This document shows, piece by piece, positions 13,148-21,841 of a DNA stretch of 64,000 nt; positions within the stretch are counted from its first letter, which is position 1; each line of letters begins with the position of its first letter. Under the pieces are notes generated by a model. The model was given only the letters and a program-made list of their open reading frames with translations, was not told where the DNA came from and did no database searches. Origin of the DNA: CAWGJC01 sp965276665 (GTDB lineage: Bacteria > Pseudomonadota > Alphaproteobacteria > Acetobacterales > Acetobacteraceae). The stretch is from contig OZ255620.1 in assembly GCA_965276665.1 (NCBI GenBank), forward strand, positions 3,596,001 to 3,660,000. The letters are read 5' to 3'. The position numbers and the translations under genes are program-made.

Positions 13148-14242
13148 ATGTTCAATCCCTTCCACCCGAAGCCGGACCTGATCGTTCATTCGAACAAGCC
13201 ATACAACGCCGAGCCGCGATTGGACCGGCTACGCGCCTCGGCCAAGACGGCGCAGGCGGATTTCTATGTCCGCAGTCACGGCAACATCCCGAAATTGGAC
13301 GAAGTCAGGCACAGCCTACGCGTGGAAGGCCGGGTTACTACACCGCTCTCCCTTTCGGTCGCGGTGCTGCGCCAGCGCTTTCCGCAAAAAACCGTCACCG
13401 CGGTGATGCAATGCGCGGGCAACCGGCGCGCCGACATGCAGCCGGTTAAGCTGACCTCGGGCGATCCATGGGCACCCGGGGCCATCGGCAATGCAGAGTG
13501 GACAGGCGTCGCGCTGGCCGATGTGCTGCGTGCCGCAGGAGCGGAGACGAACGCCACGCTGCACGTCGCCTTCGATGCCTGCGACGAAGTGGTGATGCCG
13601 AAGGAAGGCCGCTTCACTTATGGCGCGTCTATTCCCATGCCCAAGGCGATGTCGGATGAGGTCCTGCTGGCCTACGCCATGAATGGCGAGCCACTCGCCC
13701 CCGAGCATGGTTTCCCGCTCCGCGCCGTTGTGCCCGGCTACGCCGGCGTTCGCAGCCCGAAGTGGCTGACCAGGATAACGGTGCAAGACAAGCCATCCGA
13801 CAACCACATGCAGGCGCGCGACTATAAGCTGGTGCCCCCGGAGGTGAGCGAGGAAACGGTCGACTGGGACAAGGGCATCACGATCAACGACATGCCGCTC
13901 AATTCGGCGATCTGCGACCCTGCGCCGCGCGCCGAACTCAAGACCGGATCCACCACGCTCCGCGGCTACGCCATCGCGACCGCGCGCGCCATCACGCGGG
14001 TGGACGTCTCGATCAACGGTGGCCGCACCTGGACGCAGGCCGAACTGGAACACGACGACGCGGCCCCTTGGAGCTGGACCTTCTGGAGTGCCGTGGTCGA
14101 TCTCGCCAAGGGCGAGCACGAATTAGTGGTGCGCGCCTGGGACTCCGCCGGCCAGACCCAGCCCGCCCTGCCGGAAGACACTTGGAACTTCAAAGGCTAC
14201 CTGAGCGCATCCTGGCATCGGGTGGTCGTGTTGGCCAGCTGA
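13148..14242 (+). CDS. Sulfite oxidase family molybdopterin-dependent oxidoreductase
   Basis: A 364 aa molybdenum enzyme of the sulfite oxidase/assimilatory nitrate reductase fold. The Mo-coordinating cysteine is Cys89 in VMQCAGNRR, the family's signature. The Mo-cofactor domain spans roughly residues 35-235 (HGNIPKLD, PLRAVVPGYAGVRSPKWLTRI), followed by the C-terminal dimerisation domain (about 255-360, ITRVDVSINGGRTW and WDSAGQTQP). No signal peptide or heme domain is present, so it is probably cytosolic. ATG at 13148 is preceded by AAGGA; in-frame starts at 13010 and 13076 would add residues with no homology. The electron acceptor and the physiological substrate are unknown; sulfite is plausible. 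Confidence 0.87.
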   Translation: MFNPFHPKPDLIVHSNKPYNAEPRLDRLRASAKTAQADFYVRSHGNIPKLDEVRHSLRVEGRVTTPLSLSVAVLRQRFPQKTVTAVMQCAGNRRADMQPVKLTSGDPWAPGAIGNAEWTGVALADVLRAAGAETNATLHVAFDACDEVVMPKEGRFTYGASIPMPKAMSDEVLLAYAMNGEPLAPEHGFPLRAVVPGYAGVRSPKWLTRITVQDKPSDNHMQARDYKLVPPEVSEETVDWDKGITINDMPLNSAICDPAPRAELKTGSTTLRGYAIATARAITRVDVSINGGRTWTQAELEHDDAAPWSWTFWSAVVDLAKGEHELVVRAWDSAGQTQPALPEDTWNFKGYLSASWHRVVVLAS

Positions 14243-14256
14243 CCGGCTTCTGAGCA

Positions 14257-15573
14257 TTGATCGCGCCTCTCCTGGCTCGCCGCGACGCGGCCGGGTTCTG
14301 GCTGGCGGTTGTGCTTACCGGCATCGGCACGGGGCTTGGAGCCGCCGCACTCACCGGGTTGCTCGAGCTGGTGCAGCACACCGTATGGTCGGGCGCTGGC
14401 ATCGACCTGCTGGAGGCGGCATCCAGGGCCGCGCCCTGGTGGCATGTCGCCGTGTTGCTCACCGCCGGGCTGCTGACGGGCGCCGGGCAGTTGCTGCTGA
14501 AGCGACTGTCGAGCGCCAACAGCATCGACATCACAGCGGCGATCTGGTTCCACGCTGGCCGGCTGCCCGCCGGCAAGACCCTCGCCAGCGCCGTCCTGTC
14601 GATACTTCTGGTCGGCATGGGCAGCTCCCTCGGCCGCGAGGGGGCGCCCAAGCAGACAGGTGCCGTGATTGCCAATGCCCTGGCGGACCGGACGAAGCTG
14701 TCGGACGACGCTCGGCGACTGCTGGTGGCCTGCGGGGCAGGCTCCGGCATGGCCGCAGCCTATGGCGTGCCGCTCGGGGGTGCGCTGTTCGCGCTCGAGG
14801 TGCTGCGGGGCGAATTGGCGCTGCGCCTCGTGCTCCCTGCGCTGGTCACCTCGCTGATCGCGACCGGCGTCTCCTGGGCCTTCCTTCCGGATGCGCCGAC
14901 CTACCTGATCCCGAGCTATCCCGGGTCGGTCTCCAGCGCCGCTTGGGCGATCCTGGCCGGGCCAGTCATCGGCCTGATCTCCGTGCTCTATGTCCGTGCC
15001 GTTGCTTGGGCAGATCATCACCGGCCGAAAGGCAGCTGGCGTATCGCGGCGCCGGTGCTTGCATTGACCCTGCTAGGCGCGGTCTCCATCCCGTTTCCCC
15101 AGCTATTGGGCAACGGCCGCGACGTGGCCGAGCTGGCATTTACCGGCAAGGTTGCTCTCCTGCTGTTGCTCGTCCTCGCGTTCCTGAAGCCGGCAGCCAG
15201 CTTGATGTGCCTCGGAAGCGGAGCACCTGGCGGCCTTTTCACGCCGTCTCTAGCGTTCGGCGCGTTGCTGGGCGACCTACTGGGTTATTCATGGTCCTAT
15301 GTCTGGCCAGGTGTTCCGCCGGGCCTGTTTGCAGTGCTAGGTGCTGGCGCATTCGTCGCGGCAACGACGCAGGGGCCGATCTCGGCAGTGGTGCTGATGA
15401 TGGAGCTTACCGGGCACGCCCGGTCGTTCGTCGTGCCAATGTTGCTGACCGTCGCCATCGCTACGCTCGTGGCTCGCACGATGGAGCCGCGGTCGATCTA
15501 CGATGCCCGGCTGAGCGATCGGGAAGTGTTGCAACGGCAACGCCAGCGCGACCATGCACCCTCCAGCCGATAA
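14257..15573 (+). CDS. ClC family chloride channel/transporter
   Basis: A 438 aa integral membrane protein with about ten hydrophobic segments. It has the gating-glutamate motif GREGAPKQ (Glu128) and GGLFTPSL at 325-332, equivalent to the GREGP and GIFAP motifs of E. coli ClcA. Two sites differ: the GSGIP segment is replaced by SSANSID (about 85-91), and the internal proton glutamate position (E203 of ClcA) appears to be Val182 in LFALEVLRG. It begins with TTG 15 bases after the molybdoenzyme stop, suggesting co-transcription. It moves anions across the inner membrane; whether as a channel or exchanger is open. Confidence 0.85.
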   Translation: MIAPLLARRDAAGFWLAVVLTGIGTGLGAAALTGLLELVQHTVWSGAGIDLLEAASRAAPWWHVAVLLTAGLLTGAGQLLLKRLSSANSIDITAAIWFHAGRLPAGKTLASAVLSILLVGMGSSLGREGAPKQTGAVIANALADRTKLSDDARRLLVACGAGSGMAAAYGVPLGGALFALEVLRGELALRLVLPALVTSLIATGVSWAFLPDAPTYLIPSYPGSVSSAAWAILAGPVIGLISVLYVRAVAWADHHRPKGSWRIAAPVLALTLLGAVSIPFPQLLGNGRDVAELAFTGKVALLLLLVLAFLKPAASLMCLGSGAPGGLFTPSLAFGALLGDLLGYSWSYVWPGVPPGLFAVLGAGAFVAATTQGPISAVVLMMELTGHARSFVVPMLLTVAIATLVARTMEPRSIYDARLSDREVLQRQRQRDHAPSSR

Positions 15574-16313
15574 CCGCCTGCCCCTGCCGCCCGTCCGCAC
15601 CCGGCCTGCTGAGAAGGCATTAGCGAACAGACCGCACTGCGTTCGCGCAGGAGAGGGTGAAGAAAGTGGCCCACTCGCGCGTGCCGGACATCAGTCATGG
15701 AGCTGCGGGCTGTGCCTAGCGCGAAGGAAACCTGCCGAAATCACCGTCGCTCTGGCTCATCATCTTTACAATCGGCCGGTCATTACGTCTGGGTTGTGCC
15801 GGAGCGACACGACGGATGTCCGTTTCTTCGAGCCGAAGACTCCAAGCGGACCGGCAAGTTTCGGTCGATAGCCGCCAAAGCGCTTGTGGAAGCCAGCGTC
15901 GGCTTACCGAACCGTGTGCCCAAAGCGGATGGGCTGCTTCCGTCCAGCCTTCACAGTCGCGACCGCGAGATCCTTGCCCCTGCTCTGACCAATCGTGGCC
16001 AGGGCAGGGGCAAGGCATGGGACACTCAGGGCACGATGGAGGCGCGGCCCGAGCGGCTGCGCAGAGCTACAGCTCCGCCAACTTGACAGTGCCTATCCTG
16101 GAGCTGCGCCGCTGCCAGGATTGGCGTGGAAGCGGACATTCGTCACGCGCGCATGTTGCATCGCGCCGTGACGCTCTCGATCCGACGGTTGGTGTCTCCC
16201 ACTGATTTGGGGATCTACTGGAGCAGCACGCAACGCGTCGGAGTGGTTTGCCTGCACAAAATTTCGTAAGAATGCACCCAATTGACGGTGGAACAGGCAG
16301 GAAGCGAAGCCGC
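15574..16313. other. 740-base intergenic region, no recognisable gene
   Basis: Several overlapping frames of 100-130 codons exist on both strands, but none carries a recognisable motif and their codon use is not coherent. The region separates the ClC gene from the carbohydrate locus and contains the long hairpin at 15972-16015. It should hold the promoter for the gene at 16314. Confidence 0.5.
15972..16015. repeat. 12-base perfect inverted repeat (hairpin)
   Basis: CCTTGCCCCTGC at 15972-15983 and GCAGGGGCAAGG at 16004-16015 are perfect complements. The stem can extend inwards by a T-G wobble and CTG/CAG to about 16 pairs. No T-tract follows on either strand, so it is not a clear intrinsic terminator. 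Confidence 0.6.
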
Positions 16314-17621
16314 ATGGACCAGCAGCAAGCCGGATCCGCAGCCGCACCGGATCGCCTACGACGGCGCGGATTCCTCGTGGGCGGGTTGGCGCTGCCGAGC
16401 CTCTTGCCGGCACGGGGCGCACGGGCACAGGCCACGACAACTCTTTCACTCGGCGTCTGGGGCGATCAAGGGTCCGTCAACGCCTATCGCAACCTTATCG
16501 CGAAATACCGGACGATCCGTCCCGACATCGGGGTCGAGCTCGAGGTGACGCCGTTCGGGCAATACTACCAGGCCCTGGATATCCGGCTCGCCGGCGATCA
16601 GGCGCCGGATCTTTTCCGGCTCGAATATCAGGTCGTCGGCCGCTACGCCCGCAGCCGGTTTGTGATGGACCTCTCGCCGCATTTCGATGCGGCGTTCGGC
16701 GCCGCCTTCGCTGCCCCGTTCTGGCGCGCCGTCAATCACGAGGGGAAAGCCTTTGCGGTGCCGCAGAACACGGATACGCTCGGCGTGTTCTACAACGCCG
16801 ATCTGTTCCGCGCACTCGGGATCACCGTGCCGGCGACACTCGCCGAGAGCTGGTCGTGGCCGGATTTCATGCGCGTCGCGCGCGCCGTCGCGGGCAGCGG
16901 CCGGGTTCAGCACGCATTCGCGATGCTATGGCAGGACTCGCAGGCTTATCGCTGGCTCCCCTTCCTGTTCCAGCACGGAGGGCGCCTGCTCGGAGCCGAT
17001 CTTCGCAGCCCGGAAATCGCCAACACGGCGGGCGTGGAGACGATCGCCTGGACGCAGAACTGGTTCAAAGATGGGCTTGTACCGCCGAGCACATCGGTGA
17101 AGAGCCACGATCAGCCCTCGATACTGTTTGCGAGCGGCGCGCTCGGCTTCTTCATCGGCGGCGACTGGCAGATGCCGTTCCTCGGTAGCAACGCAGCCGG
17201 TTTCGAATGGGGCGCCACCTTCATGCCCCGCGATCAGAGTCTCGCCTCCGATCTTGGCGGTTCCTGCACGGCCGTCCGGCGCACCACGCGTCAGCCGGAG
17301 GCAGCAATCGACTTCTTGCGTTTCCTGAGCAGCGAGGATGCGCAGCGCGACTTCGTTCTCGATGGCCAGTTCCTGCCGGTGCGCTCCCGCTTCATCGATA
17401 ATCCCCTGCCTTACAGTTTCCGCCCGGAAGTGCGGCGTGTCTTCCTGCAGCAGGCGAGCACCGTTCCGCCGGCGCTGGCCGACACCGTGGTCCTGCCCGA
17501 GTTCAGCCGGATCAACCAGCGTATGGCCGACCAGCTCGACCTCGCCTTCACCTCCGGGCAGACTCCCGCGGTGACGGCCGCCAATATCGCCGCAAGCATC
17601 AAAACCATCATGCCGGCATGA
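16314..17621 (+). CDS. Carbohydrate ABC transporter substrate-binding protein, family 1
   Basis: A 435 aa periplasmic sugar-binding protein. The N-terminus carries a Tat-like signal (RRRGFLVGGLALPSLLPARGARAQ, residues about 18-42). The mature protein begins LSLGVWGDQGSVNAYRNLIAKY and contains EVTPFGQYYQALDIRLAG, typical of SBP_bac_1. ATG at 16314 is preceded by AGGAAG; an upstream frame start at 16248 is rejected. It is a clear paralogue of the protein at 22813-24120, sharing VTPFGQ(Y/F)YQ, TSVKSH(D/E)QP, FMPRD and RMADQLDLAFTSGQ. The lactonase-type and aldolase genes follow, so it probably belongs to the same carbohydrate pathway; ligand unknown. Confidence 0.9.
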   Translation: MDQQQAGSAAAPDRLRRRGFLVGGLALPSLLPARGARAQATTTLSLGVWGDQGSVNAYRNLIAKYRTIRPDIGVELEVTPFGQYYQALDIRLAGDQAPDLFRLEYQVVGRYARSRFVMDLSPHFDAAFGAAFAAPFWRAVNHEGKAFAVPQNTDTLGVFYNADLFRALGITVPATLAESWSWPDFMRVARAVAGSGRVQHAFAMLWQDSQAYRWLPFLFQHGGRLLGADLRSPEIANTAGVETIAWTQNWFKDGLVPPSTSVKSHDQPSILFASGALGFFIGGDWQMPFLGSNAAGFEWGATFMPRDQSLASDLGGSCTAVRRTTRQPEAAIDFLRFLSSEDAQRDFVLDGQFLPVRSRFIDNPLPYSFRPEVRRVFLQQASTVPPALADTVVLPEFSRINQRMADQLDLAFTSGQTPAVTAANIAASIKTIMPA

Positions 17622-17712
17622 CGCGCTGAGCACAGCAGAGATCTGGCGCGGCGCACGGGGCGGGCCGCGGACCATCGTTTCGGTTGCCGCTCCCGACCTT
17701 AGGAGGATCGCT

Positions 17713-18846
17713 GTGCAGGATCAGGACGGAACGGATACGCGATCATGCCTTGTCCTGTTCGGCACCCGCGCGGAAGGGCCGGGCATCGGCTTCTCCGTGG
17801 CACCGTTCGATCTCCGCACGGGAAGACTGGGCGGACCGAAATTCCTGGTCGAGGCGCCGCGCCCGGCCTATTTCGTGATCTCGCCAGACCAACGCTACCT
17901 ATACACCTGCAATTCCGGTGATACGTTTCACGGTCGGCCCAATGGTGGGATCAGCGCCTACGCGCTCGACCCGGGCACCGGCGAACTCCGACCGATCAAT
18001 GCGGTCTCGGCAGAGGGAATGGACCCGAGCTACATCTCGCTCGATCGTCCCGGCTCGCATGTGCTGGTCGCCAATTACAAGAGCGGGAATTTCGTGATCT
18101 ATGCCGTGCAGCCGGACGGCTCGCTCGGCGCGCGAACCGCCCTGCAGCAGCACGAGGGATCGAGCGTGCATCCGGTGCGCCAGCCCCACGCCTTCGCGCA
18201 TTCCATCATGGAAGATCCGTCCGGCCGTTTCATCCTGGTGGCCGATCTCGGCACCGACAAGCTGATGGTCTACCGCTACGACAATCGAACGGGGACCGTC
18301 ATGCCGAACGATCCGCCGTTCATCTCCGTGACGCCAGGCGACGGACCGCGCCACATGTCGTTCCACCCGAACGGACGTTGGCTCTACCTGGTTTGTGAAA
18401 TGGGCAACAGCGTGCATGTGTTCGCGTGGGACGCGGGTGCCGGGCGGCTCACGCCGATCGAGCGCGTCTCCACTCTGCCGCCGGATTTCACCGGGGTGAG
18501 CACGACGGCGGAGATCCGCGTGCATCCGGACGGCCGGACGGTGTACGTGAGCAACCGCGGGGTCGACACGGTCGCGTCCTTCCGCATCGATCCGGCGTCC
18601 GGCCGCCTCACCCTGTTCGATCAGGCTCCGACGCGCGGGGCCAAGCCACGCAATTTCGAATTCTCGCCGGACGGCAGGTGGCTCCTGCTCACCAATCACG
18701 ACAGCAACAATGCCATCGTGTACCAGATCGAGCCGGACTCCGGTCGACCGATCGCCGTGGGCGAGCCGGTTGCGGTGCCGTTCCCTTACTGCCCACGTTT
18801 TCTCATCCCAGACGGGATGGGCCCAGCCCCGGGGAGGAGTTCATGA
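17713..18846 (+). CDS. Lactonase family beta-propeller protein (6-phosphogluconolactonase-like)
   Basis: A 377 aa protein of the seven-bladed lactonase family (Pgl/YbhE type), which hydrolyses sugar lactones. Repeated blade motifs such as ISPDQRYLYTCN, SLDRPGSHVLVAN, FHPNGRWLYLV, HPDGRTVYVSN and FSPDGRWLLLTN occur at roughly 45-55 residue intervals. The GTG start at 17713 has a perfect AGGAGG site six bases upstream (17701-17706). It overlaps the aldolase gene by 4 bases (ATGA), so the two are translationally coupled. No signal peptide is seen, so it should be cytoplasmic. The exact lactone is unknown; the locus suggests a sugar acid derivative. Confidence 0.87.
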   Translation: MQDQDGTDTRSCLVLFGTRAEGPGIGFSVAPFDLRTGRLGGPKFLVEAPRPAYFVISPDQRYLYTCNSGDTFHGRPNGGISAYALDPGTGELRPINAVSAEGMDPSYISLDRPGSHVLVANYKSGNFVIYAVQPDGSLGARTALQQHEGSSVHPVRQPHAFAHSIMEDPSGRFILVADLGTDKLMVYRYDNRTGTVMPNDPPFISVTPGDGPRHMSFHPNGRWLYLVCEMGNSVHVFAWDAGAGRLTPIERVSTLPPDFTGVSTTAEIRVHPDGRTVYVSNRGVDTVASFRIDPASGRLTLFDQAPTRGAKPRNFEFSPDGRWLLLTNHDSNNAIVYQIEPDSGRPIAVGEPVAVPFPYCPRFLIPDGMGPAPGRSS

Positions 18847-19649
18847 ACGAGGTGAATGCGCCCAGCTATCATGCCGAGTTCCCATGCCTGCGCGACGAGG
18901 TGAGCGCGGAGGAATGGCAGGCCCGCATCGACCTGGCAGCGGCTTACCGGCTCGTCGATTACTATGGCATGACGGACTTGATCTATAACCACATCACGCT
19001 GCGCATTCCGGGAACGGAACTTCTGCTGATCAATCTCTATGGGCTGCTTTACAAGGAGATCACCGCGTCAAGCCTGGTGAAGATCGATGTCGATGGCAAC
19101 ATCATCAGCAAGCCCGACACCGCCTACGGCATCAACAAGTCCGGCTACGTGATCCACGGCGCGATCCACCGGGTGCGACCGGACGTGGCGGCGGTCATCC
19201 ACACCCATACCCGCGCCGGCATGGCCGTCGCCGGGATGAAGTGTGGCCTGTTGCCGCTCAATCAAACGGCGATCCGCTTCGTGGGCCATATCGGTTATCA
19301 CGACTACGAAGGGCCGGCCGTCGATCTCGGCGAACGCGAACGGCTGGTGCGTGACCTGGGTCCGCACGACGCGATGATCCTGCGCTCTCACGGCTTGCTC
19401 ACCTGCGGCGCCACGCTGCAGCAGGCGTTCAACACGCTCTATCAACTGGAGATGTCCTGCCGCGCTCAGGTGGACGCCATGGCCGCACGAACCGAGCTCG
19501 AACTGCCCTCCGCGGAGCTGCTCGAGAAGACGGCCAGGCTCTATCAGCCTGGGGTGCGCCGGCCCTACGGCATCCTGGAGTGGCCGGCGCTGATCCGCCT
19601 GCTGGAGGCGGAGAGCAAACGCTCTCCGTTTCCACACTACGCGTCCTGA
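18843..19649 (+). CDS. Class II aldolase/adducin family protein
   Basis: A 268 aa cytoplasmic zinc enzyme of the class II aldolase/epimerase fold (fuculose- or rhamnulose-phosphate aldolase relatives). The metal-binding histidines are visible in VIHTHTRAG (about residues 119-127) and RSHGLLTCG (about 179-187); the typical YNHITLR and INPYG-like INLYGLLY segments lie near residues 50-70. The ATG overlaps the lactonase stop (ATGA) and is preceded by GAGGAG. It is longer than FucA (about 215 aa) and lacks an obvious phosphate-site signature, so it may act on a non-phosphorylated sugar acid. It is the last gene of this plus-strand trio. Confidence 0.88.
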   Translation: MNEVNAPSYHAEFPCLRDEVSAEEWQARIDLAAAYRLVDYYGMTDLIYNHITLRIPGTELLLINLYGLLYKEITASSLVKIDVDGNIISKPDTAYGINKSGYVIHGAIHRVRPDVAAVIHTHTRAGMAVAGMKCGLLPLNQTAIRFVGHIGYHDYEGPAVDLGERERLVRDLGPHDAMILRSHGLLTCGATLQQAFNTLYQLEMSCRAQVDAMAARTELELPSAELLEKTARLYQPGVRRPYGILEWPALIRLLEAESKRSPFPHYAS

Positions 19650-19677
19650 GGACAGCGGATGATGCGCGCCCCGGCCC

Positions 19678-20997
19678 TCACTCCGCGGCGCGCTGCGTCA
19701 GCGGTTGGACGATTGCCGGCGGCAGCGCGGCGGCCTGCGTTTCGATGAGCTCGTCCACCATCGCGTGGATCTGCGGGAAGGTGAGCACCGCGGCGGCGTG
19801 GCGGTCGAGCACGGCGGCGCGATAGACGCGCTCGCGGTCGCCTTCCAGCACGGCCCTGACCACGAGATCCTGCACGAAGACGTGCGGCGCGCAATGCGCC
19901 GCGAGCTCGGGCGGGAGATCGCCCACATGGCAGGGACGGAAGCCGTTGCGGTCGACGATGACCGGCACTTCCACGCAGCATCCCTCAGGCAGGTTCTCGA
20001 TGAGCTTCGTGTTCCTGACATTGCCGTAGATCAGCTGCGGCCTGTTCGTCACCATGGCATGGATGATGTTCGAGCCGTATTCGACGCTGCGCTCGAGCAG
20101 GAGCGGCTCGCCGGCCAGCAGCATCCGGCGGCTCTCGCGGTATCTCGCGATCTTCTGGGAGGTGCGGTTCTTCAGATCGCCGACGGGAATGTCGTATTTG
20201 CGGATCTCCTCGTCATCCTTGAGGAAATACGGCACGTATTCGGCGCAGTGGCGGCTAGACTCGCTCACGAACCAGCCGAGCTGGCGCATCATCTCGAAGC
20301 GCACCTTGTCCTTCGCGAAAATCGCCGGATCGTTCATCGCCCGGCGCAGCCGCGGATAGGCATCCTCGCCGTCTATCTCGAGGCGCAGGAACCAGGTCAT
20401 GTGATTGATGCCGGCGCAATCATAGCTGAGCCGGTCTGGTGCGACGCCGAGATAGGAGGCGAGGTCGCGCGCCGTGTACTGCACGTTGTGGCAAAGCCCG
20501 ACCACCTGCTGCGCGGGGAAAGCCTTGTACACCGCCCAGGTCAGGATGCTCATCGGGTTGGTGTAGTTGAGCAGCACAGCGTCCGGGCACAGCTCGCGCA
20601 TGTCCTGCACCATCTCGAGCATGAAGGGAATCGTGCGCAGCCCGCGGAAGATGCCGCCGATGCCGACCGTATCGGCGATCGTCTGCTTGAGGCCGTATTT
20701 CTCCGGGATGTCGAACTCCGGCACGATGGCTTCCGGGCCGCCGATCAGCACCATGTTGATGACGAAATCCGCGCCGTCGAGACAGGCACGCCGGTCGGCG
20801 TACTCCTCCACCCGTGCATTCGCGTTGAACTGCTTGGCCGTCCAGCGCGCCATCATGCCGGCGGTCTCGAGCCGCTCCATATCGATATCATGCAGCGCGA
20901 TCGTGCAATCGCGGAGCTCGGGAAATTCGAGAATGTCGGTGAGCAGGTTTTTGACGAAGACGACGCTGCCGGCGCCGATCATGGCAATCTTGGTCAT
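19678..20997 (-). CDS. Glycoside hydrolase family 4 (alpha-glycosidase, NAD/metal dependent)
   Basis: A 439 aa enzyme of GH4, which cleaves glycosides by an NAD- and divalent-metal-dependent redox mechanism. The N-terminal Rossmann motif is IAMIGAGSVVFVKNLL. Further hallmarks are DADFVINMVLIGG-like GADFVINMV, LLNYTNPM, the metal-binding Cys in CHNVQYT, the His in AGINHMTWFL, and HCAEYVPYFLK. The start at 20997 is preceded by GAGGAG; the frame extends upstream to 21267 but overlaps the permease gene. It is the last gene of the LacI-regulated ABC operon, so the imported glycoside is probably its substrate. Whether galactoside, glucoside or uronide cannot be settled by eye. Confidence 0.9.
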   Translation of the reverse strand: MTKIAMIGAGSVVFVKNLLTDILEFPELRDCTIALHDIDMERLETAGMMARWTAKQFNANARVEEYADRRACLDGADFVINMVLIGGPEAIVPEFDIPEKYGLKQTIADTVGIGGIFRGLRTIPFMLEMVQDMRELCPDAVLLNYTNPMSILTWAVYKAFPAQQVVGLCHNVQYTARDLASYLGVAPDRLSYDCAGINHMTWFLRLEIDGEDAYPRLRRAMNDPAIFAKDKVRFEMMRQLGWFVSESSRHCAEYVPYFLKDDEEIRKYDIPVGDLKNRTSQKIARYRESRRMLLAGEPLLLERSVEYGSNIIHAMVTNRPQLIYGNVRNTKLIENLPEGCCVEVPVIVDRNGFRPCHVGDLPPELAAHCAPHVFVQDLVVRAVLEGDRERVYRAAVLDRHAAAVLTFPQIHAMVDELIETQAAALPPAIVQPLTQRAAE

Positions 20998-21022
20998 CAG
21001 AGATTCTCCTCGAAGCGGGTGG

Positions 21023-21841
21023 CTATTTGAGCCCCGTGTTGGCCACGCCCTGCACGATGAAGCGCTGGCAGGCCACGAACAGGGCGAACATGGGGATGAG
21101 AGAGACGAGGGCGAGCGACATGATATGCGGCCAGTTGGGGTTTGGATCGCCCTCCAGCAGGTTGAGCCCCTGCTGGATGGTGAAGTGCGACTGGTCGGTG
21201 AGCACCACCAGCGGCCAGGAGAAATCATTCCAGCGCCACATGAAGGTGAACACGACAAGCACCGCAACGAGGGGCCGGCAGAGCGGCAGCACGATGCGGA
21301 GGAAGACCTGCAGCTCGCCTGCGCCGTCGAGCCGCGCCGCCTCGATGAGCTCGTCCGGCAGGCTCAGCATGAACTGGCGAGTCATGAAGATGCCGAACGC
21401 CTCGGCGCAGCGCGGCAGGATGACGCCCCAATCGGTGTTGAGCAGGCCGAACGAGCTCACGACGAGGAATTCCGGCACGAGGATCACCTGGATCGGGATC
21501 ATCAGCGCGCTCAGGATCAGGAAGAACAGCACGTCGCGTCCGGGGAAGCGGAATTTCGCGAAGGCGTAGCCGCAGGCGAGATTGATCGTCACCGTGATCG
21601 CCACGGCGATGACGGCGATCGTCGCCGTGTTCTCGAGCCAGCGCAGGGTCGGGTATTGCGTGAAGACGGCGCCGATATTGCTCCACGCCACATGCTCCGG
21701 CCAGGCGCTCGGATGCGCCGAGAACACCTCGCGGCGCGGCCGCACGGCGGTCGCCAGCATCCAGTAGAGCGGCCCCGCCATGATCGCCGAGCCGAGCGCC
21801 AGCAGCAGCCAGGAGACGAGCGGAACGCGGTGCATGCGCAT
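21023..21841 (-). CDS. Carbohydrate ABC transporter permease, MalG type
   Basis: A 272 aa inner-membrane permease with six predicted helices. The EAA loop that contacts the ATPase is present as EAARLDGAGELQVFLRIVLPLCRP (about residues 165-188), and the usual AFAKFRFPGRD and WRWNDFSWPL segments are present. The ATG at 21841 overlaps the stop of the preceding permease by one base (TGATG). It forms the channel with that permease; the ATPase is not encoded in this locus and must be shared. Confidence 0.92.
   Translation of the reverse strand: MRMHRVPLVSWLLLALGSAIMAGPLYWMLATAVRPRREVFSAHPSAWPEHVAWSNIGAVFTQYPTLRWLENTATIAVIAVAITVTINLACGYAFAKFRFPGRDVLFFLILSALMIPIQVILVPEFLVVSSFGLLNTDWGVILPRCAEAFGIFMTRQFMLSLPDELIEAARLDGAGELQVFLRIVLPLCRPLVAVLVVFTFMWRWNDFSWPLVVLTDQSHFTIQQGLNLLEGDPNPNWPHIMSLALVSLIPMFALFVACQRFIVQGVANTGLK

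Noticed and set aside
15697..16205. Overlapping frames of about 130 codons between the ClC and sugar-binding genes
   Set aside because: No motif, low-complexity Ser/Arg/Gln composition and no ribosome sites, so I do not call a gene.
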